In this document: piece after piece, positions 60,912 to 64,000 of the stretch
How positions within the stretch are numbered: position 1 is the first letter of the stretch
How the letters are laid out: every line of letters starts with the position of its first letter
Origin: Clostridiales bacterium
GTDB taxonomy: Bacteria > Bacillota > Clostridia > Oscillospirales > Oscillospiraceae
Assembly (NCBI GenBank): GCA_902363045.1
Contig: CABIYX010000002.1
Span: 72,059 to 136,058 of the forward strand
Length of the DNA stretch: 64,000 nt
Direction: 5' to 3'
Made by a program: the position numbers and the translations under genes
The notes under the pieces: model-generated
Told to the model about the DNA's origin: nothing
What the model saw: only the letters and a program-made list of their open reading frames with translations
Database searches by the model: none

Positions 60912-63527
60912 ATGGCAGAGATGACCCCCATGATGAAGCAATATCTGGAGATGAAGGAGCGCAACCCGGACTCCATCCTGTTCTTCCGGCTGGGCGACTT
61001 TTATGAGATGTTCAACGAGGACGCCCGGCTGGTGTCCAAGGAGCTGGACCTCACCCTCACCACCCGGGACCGGAACAAGCCTCCGGAGGAGCGCACCCCC
61101 ATGTGCGGGGTCCCCTACCACTCCTGTGACAGCTACATCGCCCGGCTCATCGCCAAGGGGTACAAGGTGGCCATCTGCGAGCAGACGGAGGACCCGGCCA
61201 CGGCCAAGGGTCTGGTGGACCGGGACATCATCAGGGTCATCACACCGGGCACCGTCATTGCCTCTTCCATGCTGGAGGAGGGGCGGAACAACTTCCTCTG
61301 CGCCGTCTACGCCGACTCCGCCGCCCTGGGCCTGTGCCTGTGCGACATCTCCACCGGAGAGGTGTTCGCCACCTCCTTCCCCAGCGGAGAGGAGGCTCTC
61401 CCCCACCTGGAGAACGAGCTGGGCCGCTTCCACCCCGCCGAGGCGGTGCTGTCCGACGGGGCCTGGAACCTGGAGGGGCTGACCGATTTCCTCCGGGAGA
61501 AGCTGGACTGCCTGTGTGAGAACGGGGGCGAGGGCCGCTTCCGCTATGATGTGTCCCGGACCCAGGTGGAGGGCCAGTTCCGGGCGGGGCTGGACTCCCT
61601 GCCGGAGGGGGACCGGGCGGCGGTGCAGGCCACCGGCGGTCTGCTGTCCTATCTCTATGAGACCCAAAAGACCGACCTGTCCCACATCGCGGTCTTTACC
61701 TACTACACCGCGGGCCAGTTCATGGAGCTGGACCTCACCGCCCGGCAGACCCTGGAGCTCACCGAGACCATGCGGGGCAAGGAGAAAAAGGGCTCTCTGC
61801 TCTGGGTGCTGGACAAGACCCGCACCGCCATGGGCCACCGGCTCATCCGGGGCTGGCTGGAGCGGCCCCTCCTCTCCCCCGTTCAGATCGCCCGGCGGCA
61901 GCAGGCGGTGAACGATCTGGTGGGGGACATCATCACCCGGGAGGAGCTGGCTCTGGAGCTGCGTGAGGTCACCGACCTGGAGCGGCTCATCGGCCGGGTG
62001 GTGTACGGCTCCGCCGGAGGCCGGGACCTGGCTGCCCTGGGGACCGGCCTGGGCCACCTGCCCCGGTTGCGGGAGCTGCTGGAGGGCTGCCCCTCCGCCC
62101 TGCTCCAGTCCCTGCGGGAGGAGCTGGATGACCTGCCCCAGCTGCGGGACTTGCTCCAGCGGGCCCTGGTGGACGAGCCCCCCTTCTCCGTCCGGGAGGG
62201 GAAGTTCATCCGGGAGGGGTACAGCGAGGAGGTGGACCGCCTCCGCAACGTCATCGACCACGGGGCGGAGCTGCTGGCCGACCTGGAGGGCCGAACCAAG
62301 GAACAGACGGGCATCCGGAACATGAAGGTGGGCTATAACAAGGTCTTTGGCTATTACATCGAGGTGGCCAAATCCCAGACGGACCTGGTCCCCCAGGACT
62401 GGGTGCGCAAGCAGACCACCGTTAACGCCGAGCGCTATATCTCCCAGGAGCTGAAGGAGCTGGAGCACACCATCCTCTCCGCCCAGGACAAGGTGGTAGC
62501 CCTGGAGTACCAGCTGTTTGTGGAGCTGCGGGAGGAGGTCTGCGCCCATGTGGCACAGATCCAGGCTGCGGCCGCGGCGGTGGCCCAGGTGGATGTGCTC
62601 ACCTCCTTTGCCGTGGTGGCGGCGGCCAACCACTACTGTATGCCTCTGGTGGACAGCTCTTCCGTCCTGAGCATCACGGAGGGGCGGCACCCAGTGGTGG
62701 AGAAGATGCTGAAAAACGCCGTGTTTGTCCCCAACGACACCCACATGGATGACGGGGATGACCTGTGCGCCATCATCACCGGCCCCAATATGGCGGGCAA
62801 GTCCACCTATATGCGCCAGGTGGCCCTCATCGTCCTCATGGCCCAGATGGGCTCCTTTGTCCCGGCCCGCTCCGCCCACATCGGGGTGGTGGACCGGGTG
62901 TTCACCCGCATCGGGGCCAGCGACGACCTGGCCGCCGGACAGTCCACCTTCATGGTGGAGATGAGCGAGGTGGCCCAGCTGCTGAAAAACGCCAGCCGCC
63001 GCTCCCTGCTCATTCTGGACGAGATCGGACGGGGGACCTCCACCTATGACGGCATGGCCATCGCCCGGGCGGTGCTGGAGCACTGCGCCGACCGCCGCCG
63101 CCTGGGGGCCAAGACCCTCTTTGCCACCCACTACCACGAGCTCACCGTCCTGGAGGGACAGATCTCCGGGGTGAAAAACTATAACATCGCCGCCAAAAAG
63201 AAGAAGGGCGAGGTCATTTTCCTGCGGAAGATCGTCCGGGGAGGCGCGGACCAGAGCTATGGCATCGAGGTGGCCAAGCTTGCCGGCGTCCCCGACCGGG
63301 TGGTCCGCCGGGCCCGGGAGATCCTGGAGGAGCTGGAGAACGGCTCCGCCCCCGTAGGGGCTGATGTCCCCATCGGCCCGTCCTCTCATGACGAGCAAAT
63401 TTCCCTGTGCGACCTGGGCGGGCAGACCGTGCTGAACAAGCTGCGCATGACCGATGTGAATATCCTCTCCCCCATCGAGGCCCTGAATCTGCTGGCCGAA
63501 CTGAAGCAGGATCTGAACGGGGGCTGA
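60912..63527 (+). CDS. mutS: DNA mismatch repair protein MutS
   Basis: 871 residues, full length. The mismatch-binding N-domain contains the Phe-x-Glu pair in FRLGDFYEMFNEDA; connector, lever and clamp follow; the ATPase has Walker A TGPNMAGKSTYMRQ, Walker B LLILDEIGRGTSTYDG, and FATHYHEL. The C-terminal ARE-ILEELENG stretch and IEALNLLAELKQDLNGG tail are the usual MutS1 end. miaB-mutS adjacency is typical of Firmicutes. GAGAGTTGGTGACCCC precedes the ATG; mutL is not in the window. Confidence 0.98.
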   Translation: MAEMTPMMKQYLEMKERNPDSILFFRLGDFYEMFNEDARLVSKELDLTLTTRDRNKPPEERTPMCGVPYHSCDSYIARLIAKGYKVAICEQTEDPATAKGLVDRDIIRVITPGTVIASSMLEEGRNNFLCAVYADSAALGLCLCDISTGEVFATSFPSGEEALPHLENELGRFHPAEAVLSDGAWNLEGLTDFLREKLDCLCENGGEGRFRYDVSRTQVEGQFRAGLDSLPEGDRAAVQATGGLLSYLYETQKTDLSHIAVFTYYTAGQFMELDLTARQTLELTETMRGKEKKGSLLWVLDKTRTAMGHRLIRGWLERPLLSPVQIARRQQAVNDLVGDIITREELALELREVTDLERLIGRVVYGSAGGRDLAALGTGLGHLPRLRELLEGCPSALLQSLREELDDLPQLRDLLQRALVDEPPFSVREGKFIREGYSEEVDRLRNVIDHGAELLADLEGRTKEQTGIRNMKVGYNKVFGYYIEVAKSQTDLVPQDWVRKQTTVNAERYISQELKELEHTILSAQDKVVALEYQLFVELREEVCAHVAQIQAAAAAVAQVDVLTSFAVVAAANHYCMPLVDSSSVLSITEGRHPVVEKMLKNAVFVPNDTHMDDGDDLCAIITGPNMAGKSTYMRQVALIVLMAQMGSFVPARSAHIGVVDRVFTRIGASDDLAAGQSTFMVEMSEVAQLLKNASRRSLLILDEIGRGTSTYDGMAIARAVLEHCADRRRLGAKTLFATHYHELTVLEGQISGVKNYNIAAKKKKGEVIFLRKIVRGGADQSYGIEVAKLAGVPDRVVRRAREILEELENGSAPVGADVPIGPSSHDEQISLCDLGGQTVLNKLRMTDVNILSPIEALNLLAELKQDLNGG

Positions 63528-63591
63528 GGGGCTTTGAAGTGCTGTCCGCAGCAGGCGGACAGGAGACTCATTTCCACAGAGAGGTGAGACC

Positions 63592-64000
63592 ATGACCCAC
63601 CGCTATCTCGACCGCGTCTATTTGAGAGAGCCCGTCCCGGCGGGCAGCTATCTGGCCGCCCTGCCGGCAGTGCGGGCTTTGGGAGACCGGGAGCATCCCC
63701 TAAAGATCCCCGCGCCCGTTACCTTCCTTGTGGGGGAGAACGGAACGGGCAAGTCCACCCTGCTGGAGGCGGTGGCGGTAGCCTGCGGCTTCAACGCCGA
63801 GGGCGGGACCCGGAATTTCAGCTTCTCCACCCGGGAGACCCACTCTCCCCTGTACCGGTATCTCACAGTGGGGCGGACGGCCTATCCCAGAGACGGCTTT
63901 TTCCTCCGGGCGGAGAGCTTTTACAATGTGGCCACCAACATCGACGAGATGGATGAGGAGCCGGGGCCGGGCGGCCGGGTCATCGACAGCTACGGCGGGG
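63592..64000 (+). CDS. AAA/ABC-type ATPase, 3' end outside window
   Basis: 136 residues visible from ATG 63592 (GAGAGGTGAGACC). THRYLDRVYLREPVPAGSYL leads into Walker A FLVGENGTGKSTLLEAVAVA and GFNAEGGTRNFSFSTRETHS. This is the AAA_23-type predicted ATPase family of small ABC-like NTPases seen as stand-alone genes in gut Clostridia. Signature and Walker B motifs are beyond the edge. It starts 64 nt after mutS on the same strand. Confidence 0.8.
   Translation, partial: MTHRYLDRVYLREPVPAGSYLAALPAVRALGDREHPLKIPAPVTFLVGENGTGKSTLLEAVAVACGFNAEGGTRNFSFSTRETHSPLYRYLTVGRTAYPRDGFFLRAESFYNVATNIDEMDEEPGPGGRVIDSYGG

Noticed and set aside
60612..63593. 993-codon open frame opposite mutS
   Set aside because: Antisense artefact of GC-biased codons; low-complexity Gly/Leu/His-rich text and no start signal.

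Overview
The window is GC-rich (about 60%), gene-dense and bacterial. It reads as a Clostridia genome of the Oscillospiraceae type (Flavonifractor/Lawsonibacter-like). The reasons are: gyrB-gyrA on one strand, a glyQS gene behind a T-box, zinc-type S14, a complete S10-spc-alpha operon carrying the Firmicutes-style secY-adk-map-KOW-infA segment, strong AGGAGG ribosome sites, and families of GTAGGGG palindromic repeats between genes. The genus is an inference. gyrBA and several perfect DnaA boxes suggest the chromosomal-origin side.

Layout. 1-5.0 kb: gyrB (cut by the window edge), gyrA and a DIP1984-family gene. 5.0-8.0 kb: a decayed coding remnant, a small AT-rich DUF559 endonuclease unit bounded by inverted hairpin repeats, rnhA, and a T-box-controlled glyQS. 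8.1-8.8 kb: a gene-free composite palindromic repeat block. 8.9-12.3 kb: a small minus-strand membrane protein with SOS-like boxes, typA, and a cytidylate-kinase-like gene. 12.4-15.9 kb: padR with two operator repeats, then a duplicated pair of membrane-anchored genes. 15.9-16.9 kb: a second repeat block. 17.0-33.8 kb: 33 genes from rpsJ to rplQ, interrupted once by a terminator-like hairpin and a new promoter between rpsN and rpsH. 33.8-38.0 kb: a duplicated rplQ tail, two tiny minus-strand genes, and a GntR/ABC transporter operon. 38.2-44.5 kb: a minus-strand operon (NhaC antiporter, 2-hydroxyacid dehydrogenase, DapA-family lyase, P5C dehydrogenase) divergent from a LysR gene. 44.9-48.6 kb: proC-proB-proA and an HD-domain gene. 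48.8-52.0 kb: the acetyltransferase half of GlmU, prs, pth and trmO. 52.1-58.9 kb: a minus-strand cluster of a HAD nucleotidase, a MurE-like ligase fused to an amino-acid-kinase-like domain, an Asp/Glu racemase, a flavin-binding oxidase-like protein, a D-aspartate-ligase-like ATP-grasp enzyme, and an alanine-racemase homologue lacking its catalytic residues. 59.2-64 kb: miaB, a third repeat block, mutS and the start of an AAA ATPase gene.

The most interesting parts are: (1) the 52.9-58.9 kb cluster, which looks like a route for attaching a racemised amino acid (probably D-Asp) to a peptidoglycan precursor; (2) the DUF559 unit at 5.2-5.7 kb, which looks like a small mobile endonuclease cassette; (3) the small membrane protein at 8.87-9.14 kb, whose promoter carries LexA-like boxes; (4) the modular palindromic repeats. 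Housekeeping calls are firm. Proposed pathways are inferences from gene content and motifs.
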